This document shows, piece by piece, positions 28,423 through 38,205 of a stretch of DNA of 64,000 bases. Numbering within the stretch: the first letter of the stretch is position 1; every line of letters starts with the position of its first letter. Below the pieces are notes generated by a model that worked only from the letters and a program-made list of their open reading frames with translations, had not been told where the DNA came from and did not search any database. Location of the stretch: contig NZ_JAPFGP010000005.1 in NCBI RefSeq assembly GCF_026241155.1, forward strand, positions 248,001-312,000, given 5' to 3'. This DNA is from Paucibacter sp. PLA-PC-4. Lineage in GTDB: Bacteria; Pseudomonadota; Gammaproteobacteria; Burkholderiales; Burkholderiaceae_C. The translations under genes were made by a program, and so were the position numbers.

Positions 28423-29268
28423 TCATGGCTTGGGCTCCTTGGGATGTTTGTCGTTGTCGCTGGCTGATTGACGTTTGCGACTGACTCTCTCGGCTTCGCG
28501 CTGGGTTTTCTGGTTGCGTTCGGCGGCCTTGCCTCGGTAGCTCTCAACGTTGTGAAGCTCGAAGATCGTCGAGTGGTGAACCAGGCGGTCGATGGCGGCC
28601 ACGGTCATTCCCGGATCCGGGAACACTTCGGTCCACCCTGAGAATGGCTGGTTGGCGGTGACGAGAATGCTGCGGCGCTCGTACCGTTCGGCGATCAGCT
28701 CGAACAGCACGCTGGTTTCGGCCTGGTCCTTGCGAACGTACGAGATGTCGTCAAGGATGAGCAAGTCGTACCGATCGAGCTTGGTCAGCGCCTGGGGCAG
28801 CTGAAGGGCCTGGCGGGCTGCTTGGAGCCGCTGCACGAGCTCGCTGGTGCGCATGTAAAGCACGCGGTATCCGGCGTCGATCAGCGCATGGCCGATGGCG
28901 CATGCCAAGTGACTTTTACCCACGCCTGGGGGACCGAAGATCAGGCAGGTGGCGCCCTTGTCGATCCAAGCGTTGCCGCTGGCCAGCGCCATGACATGCG
29001 CCTTGGACAGCAACGGGACTTCGGCGAACTCGAAGCTGGCCAGCGTCTTGGTCGCATCAAGCTGCGACTCATCGCGATGACGTTGCAAACGCCGCATGGC
29101 GCGCTCGTTAACCTCGTGTTCGAGCAGCGCTCCCAAGAAGCGCGCGGCCGGCCAGCCTTCCTTGTCGGAGCGCTCAGCAAGCTCTGTCCACAATCGGCCG
29201 ATCGTCGGTAGGCGCAGCTCGGTCAACATCAGCGCATTACGCCCGGGCTCATAAGTGGCCGCGCTCAT
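28423..29268 (-). CDS. istB: IS21-family helper ATPase IstB
   Basis: 281 residues. AAA+ DnaC-like helper of the IstA transposase. Walker A FGPPGVGKSHLACAIG (about 110-125), Walker B LLILDDISYV (about 170-178), VTANQPFSGW sensor. N-terminal IstB dimer region present (LRLPTIGRLWTELAERSD). The C-terminal 40 residues are unusually basic (RKRQSASDNDKHPKEPK). Start overlaps the istA stop as ATGA. Confidence 0.93.
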   Translation of the reverse strand: MSAATYEPGRNALMLTELRLPTIGRLWTELAERSDKEGWPAARFLGALLEHEVNERAMRRLQRHRDESQLDATKTLASFEFAEVPLLSKAHVMALASGNAWIDKGATCLIFGPPGVGKSHLACAIGHALIDAGYRVLYMRTSELVQRLQAARQALQLPQALTKLDRYDLLILDDISYVRKDQAETSVLFELIAERYERRSILVTANQPFSGWTEVFPDPGMTVAAIDRLVHHSTIFELHNVESYRGKAAERNQKTQREAERVSRKRQSASDNDKHPKEPKP

Positions 29269-30788
29269 GCGTGCACCTCATCGAGTTCGTTTGGCTGCGC
29301 ACTGGGTAGCAACGCGTCGTAGCGGCTCGCCGGCGGGATCTTGACGGTGATCAACGGGACAGCCGTCTTGCGAGGGGCCAGGTCACTGCGCAACTGCTCC
29401 ACATCTGGCAGTTCACCGAGCGCCAGGAGCATCTCCAGGCGTTGAGCCAACACAGCTTCCACGCCGTCATTGGCGGCCATGTCCAGCAGCGCAACCATGA
29501 TGTGGCACGCTTGGCGTTGGGTGAGCTTGATATCGAGCTGCTCCCAGGTGCGGCGGTATGCATCGCGCGGGAACAAGGCATCGCGGAACGCCAGGCCCTT
29601 GAAGGCCTGAGGCTTGCGCTTGAGCGCCTCGGTGAAGTGCCGGTAGTCAATCACGCGACCCCGTCCCGTGATGGGCAATCGGGTTCCACGGGCGAGCGTG
29701 AGCACGCAGGTGCCCGACAGGTAGCAGTCCAGCCGGTCGCTATAAAGCCGCACCTTCAAGGTGTGGCCGATGAGGCGTGATGGAGCGCTGTACAGAATCG
29801 CGCGAACGGTGAAGGTGCCGCAGCGCGTGACGCGTGCCTCCTCCTCGACGAAGTCCGTGGTGCGTCGGACCGGTAGTTCCTGCAACTGCGCCCGTTCTAT
29901 GGTGAACGCCGCTGCGTTGCGTCGGTTGCGTCGCATCACGACCTCGCGCACGAAGTTCTCATAGGCAGGGCGGTCGTCGAAGTCTCGATGTCCGCGCAGC
30001 AGCAGGGCCTGCTCGATCGCTTCCTTGAGGAATCGGTGCGACGACTCGACACTCCCGTTCTCGTGGCCCAGGCCGCGGTTGTTGCGTGTGGCGCTCATGC
30101 CGTAGTGATCGAGAAGCGAGGCGTAGCGCACCGTGAAGTCTTCTTCCTCGCTCAGGTTCTTGAACGCTGCCGACAGGCTGTCTGAGCGGTGCTCCTGCGG
30201 CGCGCCACCGGCTTGCCACAAGGCGTTCTGCAGCCCTTTGGACAGCGCCTCGAAACTCTCGCCGCCTTCGACCACCTCGGTGTGCTCCCAGCGCGAGAAC
30301 GCCAGCACGAAGTGGTACAGGATGTGCACGAACGCGGCGCCTGCGATGGTGATCATCAAGTCAGCCATCGCGGTGAAGTCCGAGAGGCCGCGATGACCGG
30401 GCGCGTATACCTGAGGGAAGAACACTTCCTTTGGCGGACCCTCCAGGGCTCGCCACTGCCGGATGTGGCGCTGCAGTGTGCGCAGCATGCCATCAGCGAA
30501 GCGGTCGGGATGATCGTTCTGCAGCTTGCGCAGCAGAGTCACGGCCATCAACTTCGGCGCGTTCTTGAGCAGGGGCACGATCTCCGTATCCCAGACGTCG
30601 ACGAACGGATCGGCCCGCGCGCGCCAATAGCGTCGCGGCGTCTGTGAAGGTAGTAGGCCCGTCTTGTCTATGCGACGCGCGCTGCGTTCGCTGATGCCGG
30701 ACTTGGCTGCGGCCAGCTCTTGAGAATTCTGCTTGCGGTGGGTCATGTAGAGGCGTACCTGCTGATCGGTGATTCGAGTACCTGGCAC
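29265..30788 (-). CDS. istA: IS21-family transposase IstA
   Basis: About 507 residues. N-terminal HTH (ITDQQVRLYMTHRKQNSQELAAAKSGISERSARRI in overlapping parts), integrase core with Asp in GLSDFTAM, a second Asp in HRSDSLSAAF and Glu in HENGSVESSHRFLKE, then a C-terminal beta-barrel. GTG at 30788 starts at the family position (VPGTRITDQ); a further in-frame GTG at 30845 exists. Intact, so the element may be mobile. Confidence 0.92.
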   Translation of the reverse strand: MPGTRITDQQVRLYMTHRKQNSQELAAAKSGISERSARRIDKTGLLPSQTPRRYWRARADPFVDVWDTEIVPLLKNAPKLMAVTLLRKLQNDHPDRFADGMLRTLQRHIRQWRALEGPPKEVFFPQVYAPGHRGLSDFTAMADLMITIAGAAFVHILYHFVLAFSRWEHTEVVEGGESFEALSKGLQNALWQAGGAPQEHRSDSLSAAFKNLSEEEDFTVRYASLLDHYGMSATRNNRGLGHENGSVESSHRFLKEAIEQALLLRGHRDFDDRPAYENFVREVVMRRNRRNAAAFTIERAQLQELPVRRTTDFVEEEARVTRCGTFTVRAILYSAPSRLIGHTLKVRLYSDRLDCYLSGTCVLTLARGTRLPITGRGRVIDYRHFTEALKRKPQAFKGLAFRDALFPRDAYRRTWEQLDIKLTQRQACHIMVALLDMAANDGVEAVLAQRLEMLLALGELPDVEQLRSDLAPRKTAVPLITVKIPPASRYDALLPSAQPNELDEVHA

Positions 30789-30915
30789 TGGGTCGACCTC
30801 TTCTGAGACCTGAACCCGCCAGTCTGAACCCCTCCAACTCGGCACTGCCGGTGGCCCGGTGGACGTAACAGCTAAGCCGTTATCGACTCTTCACCACCGG
30901 CCATCATGAATGTCG

Positions 30916-31740
30916 TTTGAGCGGACTTCCTGATTGTTGTTATCCACCCGTCTGGCCGATCAGGGGCGCTACATCGCCAGCGAGTCGACGCTATACCGGC
31001 TGCTGCATCAAGCCGGTCAGATGCGTCACCGTCGGCTGGAGCGAGTACCGCAAAAGCGCACCAAACCGCGAGCGCTGGCGGCAACGCGGCCTGACCAGGT
31101 GTTTTGTTGGGATATCACCTACCTGCCCACGTGCGTGCGCGGCATCCACTTCTATCTGTACCTGTTCGTCGATCTCTTCAGCCGCAAGATCGTGGGCTGG
31201 CAGGTGTTCGACAGCGAGAGTGCGGAGTTGGCTGCGGGGCTGCTGCAGGACATCTGCGCCAGGCAGGGCATCGCCGCAGGCCAGCTTGTAGTTCATTCGG
31301 ACAATGGCTCGCCGATGAAGGGCGAAACGATGCTAGCGACCATGCAGCGCCTGGGCGTGGCGCCGAGCCGAAGCCGGCCGTCAGTGAGCAACGACAACCC
31401 CTATTCGGAATCGCTGTTCCGCACCCTGAAATATCGACCGGAGCTGCCGGTCAAACCGTTTGAGACTTTGCTGCAGGCACGCCGCTGGGCCACCGCGCTC
31501 GTGCGTTGGTACAACGAGGAGCACCGGCATAGCGCGATCGGCTTCGTGACGCCCAATCAACGCCATGCTGGGCAAGACGTGACCCTGCTAGCCAACCGTG
31601 CCGACGTCTACGAACTGGCGCGCCGAGCCAATCCACGGCGCTGGTCAAAGCACACCCGTACCTGGCGATATGTCCATCAGGTCAATCTGAATCCTGAGAC
31701 ACCAAACAAGGAGATCAACGCCTACAAAGAAGCCGCTTGA
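30916..31740 (+). pseudogene. IS3-family orfB fragment, 5' truncated
   Basis: About 268 residues in frame from 30934: WDITYLPTCVRG, VHSDNGSPMKG and NDNPYSESLFRTLK supply the three DDE residues, and the C-terminus runs complete to a stop. It lacks the N-terminal part and orfA, starting abruptly at the IS21 right end; upstream in the same frame is a stop. A different IS3 subgroup from the element at 25257. Confidence 0.88.
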
Positions 31741-31761
31741 ACTGACACCCTCACGCGACAA

Positions 31762-31860
31762 CTACGTTGACAGCCGCCGTTCCCGGATCATCTTCACCAC
31801 TTGAAGCTTGAACGCGGGCTCCATATTCCGGCGTTGTCGGCGTTGCTTCTTCTCTGTCAT
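31762..31860 (-). pseudogene. IS3 orfA N-terminal fragment
   Basis: 32 codons: MTEKKQRRQRRNMEPAFKLQ, then VVKMIRERRLS and a stop. It is the HTH start of an IS3 orfA, 64 nt inside the right inverted repeat. In orientation and position it supplies the start missing from the fragment at 26168-26300; about 35 middle codons are absent from both. Confidence 0.75.
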
Positions 31861-31924
31861 GCTCGTCTTGGTCTCAGGGGCTACAAGCCCTCATCGCGCT
31901 GTCCGATTTAATTGGACCACGACA

Positions 31925-32778
31925 CACCTCTAAGCCAAAGACCCACACCCTCGTGGGTTGCTCCCTAGTCAGGCCCTCCGCAGCATCCATCGCCGCGAGG
32001 GCACCGAGATGAGCTTGAGGGTGCTGGCCTACAGCTTCAAGCGCTTGCTAGCATCCTCGGCGTCGCGAAAGCCAAAGGGCAATGAGACTGCTGGGGGCAT
32101 GAGGCCCTTCTCTATTGCCGCTGCCCGTCGAGCGTGAGCCCATAACGAGTGGTTATGGCACCCCGGACATGCACACCAACCCGCAAGGCCCGATTGACCG
32201 CGCCAAGCTGGACACGCAGCGCTTCAACCGATGACCGTAAGCGGCTGCCCAAGTCACCTTGAGATGACTGCGTCGGGAGGCCAGCATCGCGTCCATGGTG
32301 AACTTGGTACGCATGGCGGATGCAAGCTGGGCGATGCAGCAGCGGCCATCTCGCGCTGGCTAAGCGTGGCTTTTTGGGCAGGGATTGTTTTCGGCCGGTC
32401 CGCAGCCACGGCCATGTGCCGTCGCCACTCGCCTCCGTCTAGCTCAAAGCCAAGTCTTTCCAAGGGGTGAGATAGACGCCGCTCAGCTGATCTCGGGCTG
32501 ACTGCTAGTTGGCTCTTCGTCGTTTACCACTTTGGCTCGGCGGGGAAGTTGATTACCTCCCTGCAAAGCAGTGCCGAGGTTAGGCATGTGGTTACGACTC
32601 TAATTGCCAGGAACACAGAGTCGGCTGACGCCCGAGGTCTATTGATCGTTGCGGGTAGTGGTCGGACCATTACTGTGGACCGGGTCAAAGCCGAAGTTCG
32701 CTTGCGTCATGGCAGCCATGTTCCTCGACGCGCACCCAGAGCACCCGTCGGATTGACCACAGGTTTTGCAGAATGACC
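31925..32778. other. Gene-poor stretch with transposase debris
   Basis: Holds an IS1182-like transposase tail (about 31980-32137), then an open fragment ending GYGTPDMHTNPQGPIDRAKL at about 32232 with no recognised parent. The remaining 500 bp up to the STAND gene shows no gene. Confidence 0.5.
31980..32137 (+). pseudogene. IS1182-like transposase C-terminal remnant
   Basis: Reads EGTEMSLRVLAYSFKRLL, matching the TEMSLxVLAYNxKR end typical of IS1182-type transposases, then a stop at 32135. Only about 50 codons remain. Confidence 0.5.
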
Positions 32779-35649
32779 CTATCTGCCACTTGCGCCCCGC
32801 GCCGCAGAGCCGGCCTCAGGTGGGCCTGGATGTACCCAGAACCGGACATCGGTGAACAGCTCGTTGGTCCACCACGGAACAGCGGGAGCACCGTACTTGT
32901 AGTTCTTTGCTCCCGCCTGGCTTTGCACAGGCGACACCACGCCGTCAGATCCCCGGATCGCGCGGGCTTCGCTGCTTTCGGGCACAACCAGTGTCATGTG
33001 CCCCGCCTTCCCATCCTCGCGGCGGCGTGCGCAGATCAGCGCGATGCGGCCGTCATTGGCTTGAATCTGCAGATCGTCGACCCTCTGCACGGATCGCCAA
33101 CCGAATGAGTTCCCGTGCTCCACGAGCCACCGACACAGGTCATTGGCCCGCATCTCCTTCACAGTACTTCCCAACTTTGCATCCGGTTTGATCCCTTTAT
33201 GCAGAGACATTATGGCGGGGCTAGTCCACCACACCCGCGGGATGTATGCCCCCGCCTGCCAAGCATAGTCATGGGCATACACGTTTGGGAAACCGCTCGA
33301 ATTGGTCTGCCTGTAGCGCGCGCTGTTCTCCACATCGAGCCAGTCAAGTATCTTCCGCAACGCGGCAATCCTGTCGGCAGCACTTCCCGCAGCATGCTTC
33401 AGCGGCCCAGGCATGGACGGCTCATCGAGAGGAAGGATGATCTTCCGTTCGCTGCGAAGCACCTGCTGCCCCTCCCGGCGAGTCAGCATCGCCGCAGGCA
33501 GAACAGTACCCCTGGTGGGTGAGTAGTCGACGTCGCTGGCTTTGGTGACCGGAGGCGGTGGGACGACGTCGACATCGCGCTGGGCCAGCGTCGGCGCGCC
33601 GACGTCGCTGGCTTTCGTGACGAGAGACGGTGGGTCGTCCCGATTCAGCCATCCGTACAAGGCAACCGCTACTGCTAGCACGATGACGATGAGGGCCATC
33701 GAATTGAACGTTGTCGTCCTTCGCCAGACGCTTCGGACTAGAGCCTGCCAAGCCGGGAACAGCTTCGATGACCAGCCCGAATCGGCTTGCTTCGGAAGCA
33801 ACGGTACGTTCTCGAGGCCAGGGTCGGTGACGTCATGCAGATCGATGTGATGCGGATACTGGATCTCGTGCGCCGCGTCCGAGTACGTCTTGTGGTCTTC
33901 GAGTGACAGCCGCTCCTTGACCACGACTTGAACGAGTCGATGGACAGACAAGGTCTCCGGGGTCGCATTGATCAGCGAGAAGCTTCGCAAAACAGCAACC
34001 GCATCATTCAGATGCAGTTCATCCGACAACAGGTCCCGGAGCTGGTCAGGCACCGTCGATAGGCTTGCACCCACGAGTCTTGACCGAGTCACTTCGTCCG
34101 GCGGAAGGAACGCCATTAGTTGCAAGAGCGCCACGGCTTCGTGCGATCGCTCCTGCACAGCCTCGAGCGACAGCTTCCAGATGGTCGATATCGCTGTCTT
34201 GGCCGAGCTCCCGATCAGGTCCTGTCCCAGGTCACGCAGAAGATCACAGTAGCGTCGAATGCTGACCTGCGACTCCTCCACGTATGCAGCGGCCTGCTCA
34301 AGGGCAAGCGGCAGGTTCCCGAGGCGATCCGCGAGTTCGGCGGCGTCGGGATCGTTCGGCCTTCCTGTTCGTTGCCTGAGGTACTGCACCGATTCCTCGA
34401 CCGACCAGACGGGCAGCGAAAGCGTTGCGGCGACACTGCCCCAGGATGAGAAGCGGGAGGTGATGAGGACGTGGCCACGATTGCTCACCGGCAGAAGGTT
34501 CCGGATGTCGTCCGGCTTCTCCACATTGTCAAAGACCAGCAGCCAGCCACGGTTGGATTCCAAGCAGCGCCGGAGTGCTGCAAGGCTCGCGGCGACAGGC
34601 TGCCCCTCGTGCTGGCCGGGCTCGAGCTTCTTGTAGAGCTCGAGCAAGTCGGCCTCGCGCGATGCCCTAGTCTCTGATTTCACCCACCAGACAATCTGGT
34701 AGTCATGCTCATGCCGGTGCGCGTATTCGAGCGCGAGCTGAGTCTTCCCAATCCCGCCGAGGCCGGCGATCGCCTGGGCTACCACGATCGGCCGGTCGAC
34801 CGCCAGGTCCGAGTGGATCTTGGTGAGCCAGTCGTCCCGGCCGGCAAACTGGACGTTACGCGTCGGAAGGTTTGTGATCCGCGAAGATGCGTGGACGCTG
34901 GACCACGCATCACCAGATCCCGTGGTCCGCTCGAGCAGATGCGGTCCCGACGGCAATCCCTCGATCCTTGGCAGGAGAAGCTCGTGAAGCCTCTTGGGTT
35001 CGGGAGGCCACTCGAGCTGCTGCATCGACTCCAGGGCCAGGCCCCCAACAGTCACTTCACCCAAGGACGCGAATGCTCCGGCAGCCGAGGCGTGGTGGAA
35101 GAATTGCTGGCGCCGCCCCTTCCCGCTGCCCCCCACCAGCTTCTCGTGGCCCGGCTGCTCCCGGATTTCGGCACAAGTATCGAAGACTCCGATCTGCAGC
35201 GGCGGCGCGCTGTCATCGCGCAGGTACTGCAGCAGCGAGTCGACTTCCCAGGAGTGGAGGTTCTTGGGGTCAAGCGAGTCGGCGTGGATCAAGAAGCGGT
35301 CTCGGCCGTGCATCACCCCGTGGCCGGTCCAAAGCAGGAGCAGAACGTCGGCGCGTGGACCGCTGATCACGACCTTCAGCGACTGGTGCAGTGCCACCGC
35401 CCCGGCCTGGGCCGCCATCACCGGGTTCAGCAGCGACGGCCGCAGCGCCTCGAGCCGCCGGCCTTCATCGGAGTCATGCGGCGCACTGACATTCATCAGC
35501 AGCCGCGTGCCTGGCTTGTCCTTCAGCCACTCGGCCCAAGCCAGCGCAGTCCGCGATATTGGCGCCCGGTGGTCCAGTGGACTCTGCTTGCCATCGGTCC
35601 CCGACGTGTGGCGCTCGACCGCGACGATCCAGGCCAGGACTGAGGTCAC
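32779..35649 (-). CDS. Caspase-like/NB-ARC STAND protein with TM helix and amidase-like end
   Basis: 956 residues, probably a conflict or cell-death protein. Domain order: caspase-like protease (1-230) with His110 in LLLLWTGHGV and Cys159 in IGVFDTCAEI; NB-ARC NTPase (about 265-560) with Walker A GLGGIGKTQLA (296-306), Walker B WLLVFDN (Asp374), GNLPLA and the winged-helix region; one membrane helix (651-668); a linker with two VTKASDV copies; and a C-terminal domain (about 770-945) resembling CHAP/NlpC-type amidases (NVYAHDY, AYIPRVWW, GHMTLVVPES with His884). At the usual catalytic Cys before NVYAHDY there is Pro (GFPN), so this end may bind rather than cut. GTG start overlaps the hydrolase stop as GTGA. 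Confidence 0.85.
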   Translation of the reverse strand: MTSVLAWIVAVERHTSGTDGKQSPLDHRAPISRTALAWAEWLKDKPGTRLLMNVSAPHDSDEGRRLEALRPSLLNPVMAAQAGAVALHQSLKVVISGPRADVLLLLWTGHGVMHGRDRFLIHADSLDPKNLHSWEVDSLLQYLRDDSAPPLQIGVFDTCAEIREQPGHEKLVGGSGKGRRQQFFHHASAAGAFASLGEVTVGGLALESMQQLEWPPEPKRLHELLLPRIEGLPSGPHLLERTTGSGDAWSSVHASSRITNLPTRNVQFAGRDDWLTKIHSDLAVDRPIVVAQAIAGLGGIGKTQLALEYAHRHEHDYQIVWWVKSETRASREADLLELYKKLEPGQHEGQPVAASLAALRRCLESNRGWLLVFDNVEKPDDIRNLLPVSNRGHVLITSRFSSWGSVAATLSLPVWSVEESVQYLRQRTGRPNDPDAAELADRLGNLPLALEQAAAYVEESQVSIRRYCDLLRDLGQDLIGSSAKTAISTIWKLSLEAVQERSHEAVALLQLMAFLPPDEVTRSRLVGASLSTVPDQLRDLLSDELHLNDAVAVLRSFSLINATPETLSVHRLVQVVVKERLSLEDHKTYSDAAHEIQYPHHIDLHDVTDPGLENVPLLPKQADSGWSSKLFPAWQALVRSVWRRTTTFNSMALIVIVLAVAVALYGWLNRDDPPSLVTKASDVGAPTLAQRDVDVVPPPPVTKASDVDYSPTRGTVLPAAMLTRREGQQVLRSERKIILPLDEPSMPGPLKHAAGSAADRIAALRKILDWLDVENSARYRQTNSSGFPNVYAHDYAWQAGAYIPRVWWTSPAIMSLHKGIKPDAKLGSTVKEMRANDLCRWLVEHGNSFGWRSVQRVDDLQIQANDGRIALICARRREDGKAGHMTLVVPESSEARAIRGSDGVVSPVQSQAGAKNYKYGAPAVPWWTNELFTDVRFWVHPGPPEAGSAARGASGR

Positions 35650-36791
35650 GCGGTACCGCTGCCAAGGAAATCGGCCACCGCGGGCCAGACGTCCCTGCGG
35701 TTGCCGAAGTAGGCACTGTGCGACTCAGGAAACGGCTCGCCGTTGTCCACGCGCAGGTCCTGAACGTATCCCGGGAATATGCCGGTCGCAGGGTAGGACA
35801 GCATGTCGCTCTCGTCGTAGATGTTGAGCCAGCGCTGGGGGAAGAACGACGGCAACGACGTACCGAACCTGAGCGAGACCAGCGCGTCGATCTCGTAAAA
35901 AAATGCCGCCTGAGAGCCCACGGTGATCAAGGCGTCGATCGGACGGGCCCCGAGCGCCAGCCAGTCAACGGCAGCGATACCTCCCAGACTGTGGGCCAGC
36001 AGCACGCGGGCTCCGGACTGGTTTACGCGACTTCCAATGAGCCCGCGAACCTCTTCGCCCCTAGCTTGGTACCGCAGGATGTCCCCGGCTGCCGGACCCG
36101 CAAGATCCGTTAAGCTGCCACGGCGACGCCTCACGTAGCCGGTCATCCGATCGAGCAGCCAATCGGTGATTCCGCCGCCTGCAGGCCCACCAAGGGGAGC
36201 CAGCAGGGAACCCTCCAACGAATCTCGGTCCTTGGCCGCCAGCTCTGGCTGCATGTGCTCCCTCAATCGGCCCTGGAACGCAGCGACCAAGGCGCGCGCC
36301 ATCATCGCACTGGCGGAAGCTTCAGAGAGAGTGAGTGCGACGACGACGGCTTGCCACTCTGGATCGCGCTTCACGTCCCCGACAAATTCAGCCCAGTCAC
36401 CTTCCAAGTCGAGCGGAGCGAGCACCGAGCGCAGCGAGGCATCGGCATCCAGGCATTCCAAGCGCGCCCAGATCGCCGCACCCGGCGGACCGCCGAGGTA
36501 GGACTCCTCCGGAGCGACCCGCAGTTCAAGTAGGGGATCGTCGGCGAGCAGCATCCACCGAGCTCGCTGCTTTGCATCCAGCGCAGCGGAGGCGTCCCCG
36601 CTACGGGCATAACTCGGCACCGAGGCGCCGCGCTTGTTCAGCGTCGCTCCGAAGGCGTCGCCCCAAGCGCATGGCTGCAGGTCCCAACTCGGAAGGTACT
36701 CGCCCATGCAGGCCCTGATTAACCCCAGCGACGATTCGGCGCGAGCCTGTCGGACACCGGTGCCGTGAATGAACAGTATTGTTGAAGGCAA
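35646..36791 (-). CDS. Alpha/beta hydrolase coupled to the STAND protein
   Basis: 381 residues. Oxyanion strand ILFIHGTGVRQ at the N-terminus and nucleophile elbow VLLAHSLGGIAAVD (Ser about 268) mark an alpha/beta-hydrolase, lipase or esterase-like. A helical insertion lies between them. No signal peptide. The only well-placed start is TTG 36791 with CCGGAG 9-14 nt upstream; the further in-frame extension is not hydrolase-like. It precedes and overlaps the STAND gene, so the two form a two-gene module, plausibly effector plus sensor. Confidence 0.8.
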   Translation of the reverse strand: MPSTILFIHGTGVRQARAESSLGLIRACMGEYLPSWDLQPCAWGDAFGATLNKRGASVPSYARSGDASAALDAKQRARWMLLADDPLLELRVAPEESYLGGPPGAAIWARLECLDADASLRSVLAPLDLEGDWAEFVGDVKRDPEWQAVVVALTLSEASASAMMARALVAAFQGRLREHMQPELAAKDRDSLEGSLLAPLGGPAGGGITDWLLDRMTGYVRRRRGSLTDLAGPAAGDILRYQARGEEVRGLIGSRVNQSGARVLLAHSLGGIAAVDWLALGARPIDALITVGSQAAFFYEIDALVSLRFGTSLPSFFPQRWLNIYDESDMLSYPATGIFPGYVQDLRVDNGEPFPESHSAYFGNRRDVWPAVADFLGSGTA

Positions 36792-36972
36792 AGGGGGTGC
36801 TCCGGCTGGTAATGAGATGATGTTTTTCCATGCGTACGTTGTCAAGCACGTCACGTCAGCGGACGCGCGACCGTGCGGTAGTTTTCTGAAGCAGAGGAGC
36901 GGCGCAGAATGACCTTGTCCCCGAAAAACGTCTCCCTTGCTGAGTGGTCCAATCCAAGCAAGAGGAAACGAA

Positions 36973-37278
36973 ATGACGAAGCCAAAGACGAGCACGACCA
37001 GGGCGCGATACACGCTGGAATTCAAGCAAGAGGCAGTTCGCTTGGTTGAGGGCGGGCAGAGCATCGCGGCGGCGGCCAGCACGCTGGGCCTGGTGGATCA
37101 GGCGCTGTTCAACTGGGTGAGGGCCAGCCGAGCGGGCAATCTCAGTGGCGCGGACAGCAAGGTTTTGACTCCCGAGCAGATGGAGATCGCGCGGCTGCGA
37201 GCGGAGCTGGCGCGAGTGAAGATGGAGCGCGACATCTTGGGAAAAGGGACGGCGTACTTCGCAAAAGCGTCGAACTGA
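36973..37278 (+). CDS. IS3-family orfA
   Basis: 101-residue HTH protein (transposase subunit A). RYTLEFKQEAVRLVEGGQSI, the HTH ASTLGLVDQALFNWVRA and a coiled-coil end EIARLRAELARVKMERDIL are typical. GAGGAAACGAA precedes ATG 36973. The ORF is intact but its partner orfB is broken. Confidence 0.9.
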   Translation: MTKPKTSTTRARYTLEFKQEAVRLVEGGQSIAAAASTLGLVDQALFNWVRASRAGNLSGADSKVLTPEQMEIARLRAELARVKMERDILGKGTAYFAKASN

Positions 37279-38205
37279 AGTACGCCTTCATCCAAGGACA
37301 CAAGAAGGTGTGGCCAATCTCGGTGCAATGCCGGGTGCTGGAGGCGAGCGTGGCGGGACATCACGAGCACTTCGTGCGCCGCGCCAGCGCAGCTCAGAAG
37401 CGTCATCTGAGCGACGATGCGCTGCTGGTGCACATCAAGGCCATCCACGCCGAGAGCCGAGGTGGCTATGGCCGGCCGCGAGTCTGAAAAGAGCTGCTCG
37501 CGCGAGGCATTCGCGTGGGCAATGATCGGGTTCAAAAGCTCATGCAACTGCATGCCATTCGATGCAAGGGCAAGAAGCGATTCAAGGTCACGACCGACAG
37601 CAATCACACGCTGCCGATCTCGCCCGATCTGCTCAACCGCGAGTTCTCGGTGAGCGTGCCGGACAAGGTCTGGGCGGGCGACATCACCTACATCGCCACC
37701 GACGAAGGTTGGCTGTTCTGGCAGTCGTGATCGATCTGTACAGCCGCCATTTCGTGGGCTGGTCACTGCAAGAAGCCATGACGCGCGGCATCGTCATTGA
37801 CGCGCTGCGCATGGCCTGGTTCAAGCGGCACCCAGACAAGCAAAATGGACTGATCTTCCATAGCGACAGGGGCAGTCAATTTGCCAGCAACGACTTTAGG
37901 GACGTGCTGAAGGAGTACGGCATCACGAGCTCGATGAGTCGCAAGGGGGACCGCTGGGTCAATGCCTGTAACGAGACGCTGTTCGGCTCACTGAAGGTCG
38001 GGCGACTGCACGGGCAGCGCTTCAAAATCAGGCGCCAGGCCAAAGACGAAATCATGCCTTGGCTGCTCTGGTACAACAGCGCTCGGCTGCACTCGACGCC
38101 GGGCTACATCAGCCCGATGCAGTTCGAGAAAAACCGGCTTGCGGCGTGGTCCGACAAGTCACATCGCCGCTCGGTGATGGGATACAGAATCCGAGGCCAA
38201 GGTCA
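37275..38205 (+). pseudogene. IS3-family orfB with nonsense and frameshift
   Basis: Integrase-core transposase reading YAFIQGHKKVWPISVQCRVL onwards. There is an in-frame TGA near 37486 (GYGRPRV-stop-KELLARGIRV) and a frameshift near 37722 (DEGWLF then LAVVIDLYSRHFVGW). Beyond it the frame continues through FHSDRGSQFAS and ACNETLFGSLK. Not functional. Confidence 0.88.

Larger units (their letters stand above)
28373..30915 (-). mobile_element. IS21-family element
   Basis: 2.5-kb element with istA and istB, bounded by inverted ends CGACATTCATCTTGGCCGG (28373) and CGACATTCATGATGGCCGG (inward from 30915). The flanks (GTGCAG / TTTGAG) show no target duplication, and both flanking transposase genes are truncated at its edges, so the surroundings were deleted or recombined after insertion. 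Confidence 0.85.
36910..38205 (+). mobile_element. Decayed IS3-family element between defence modules
   Basis: 1.3 kb bounded by inverted ends TGACCTTGTCCCCGAAAAAC (36910) and, inward from 38205, TGACCTTGGCCTCGGATTCT, which share the first 8 bases and scattered ones beyond. No target duplication is seen. It lies between the leftward hydrolase-STAND unit and the rightward patatin operon. Confidence 0.7.
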
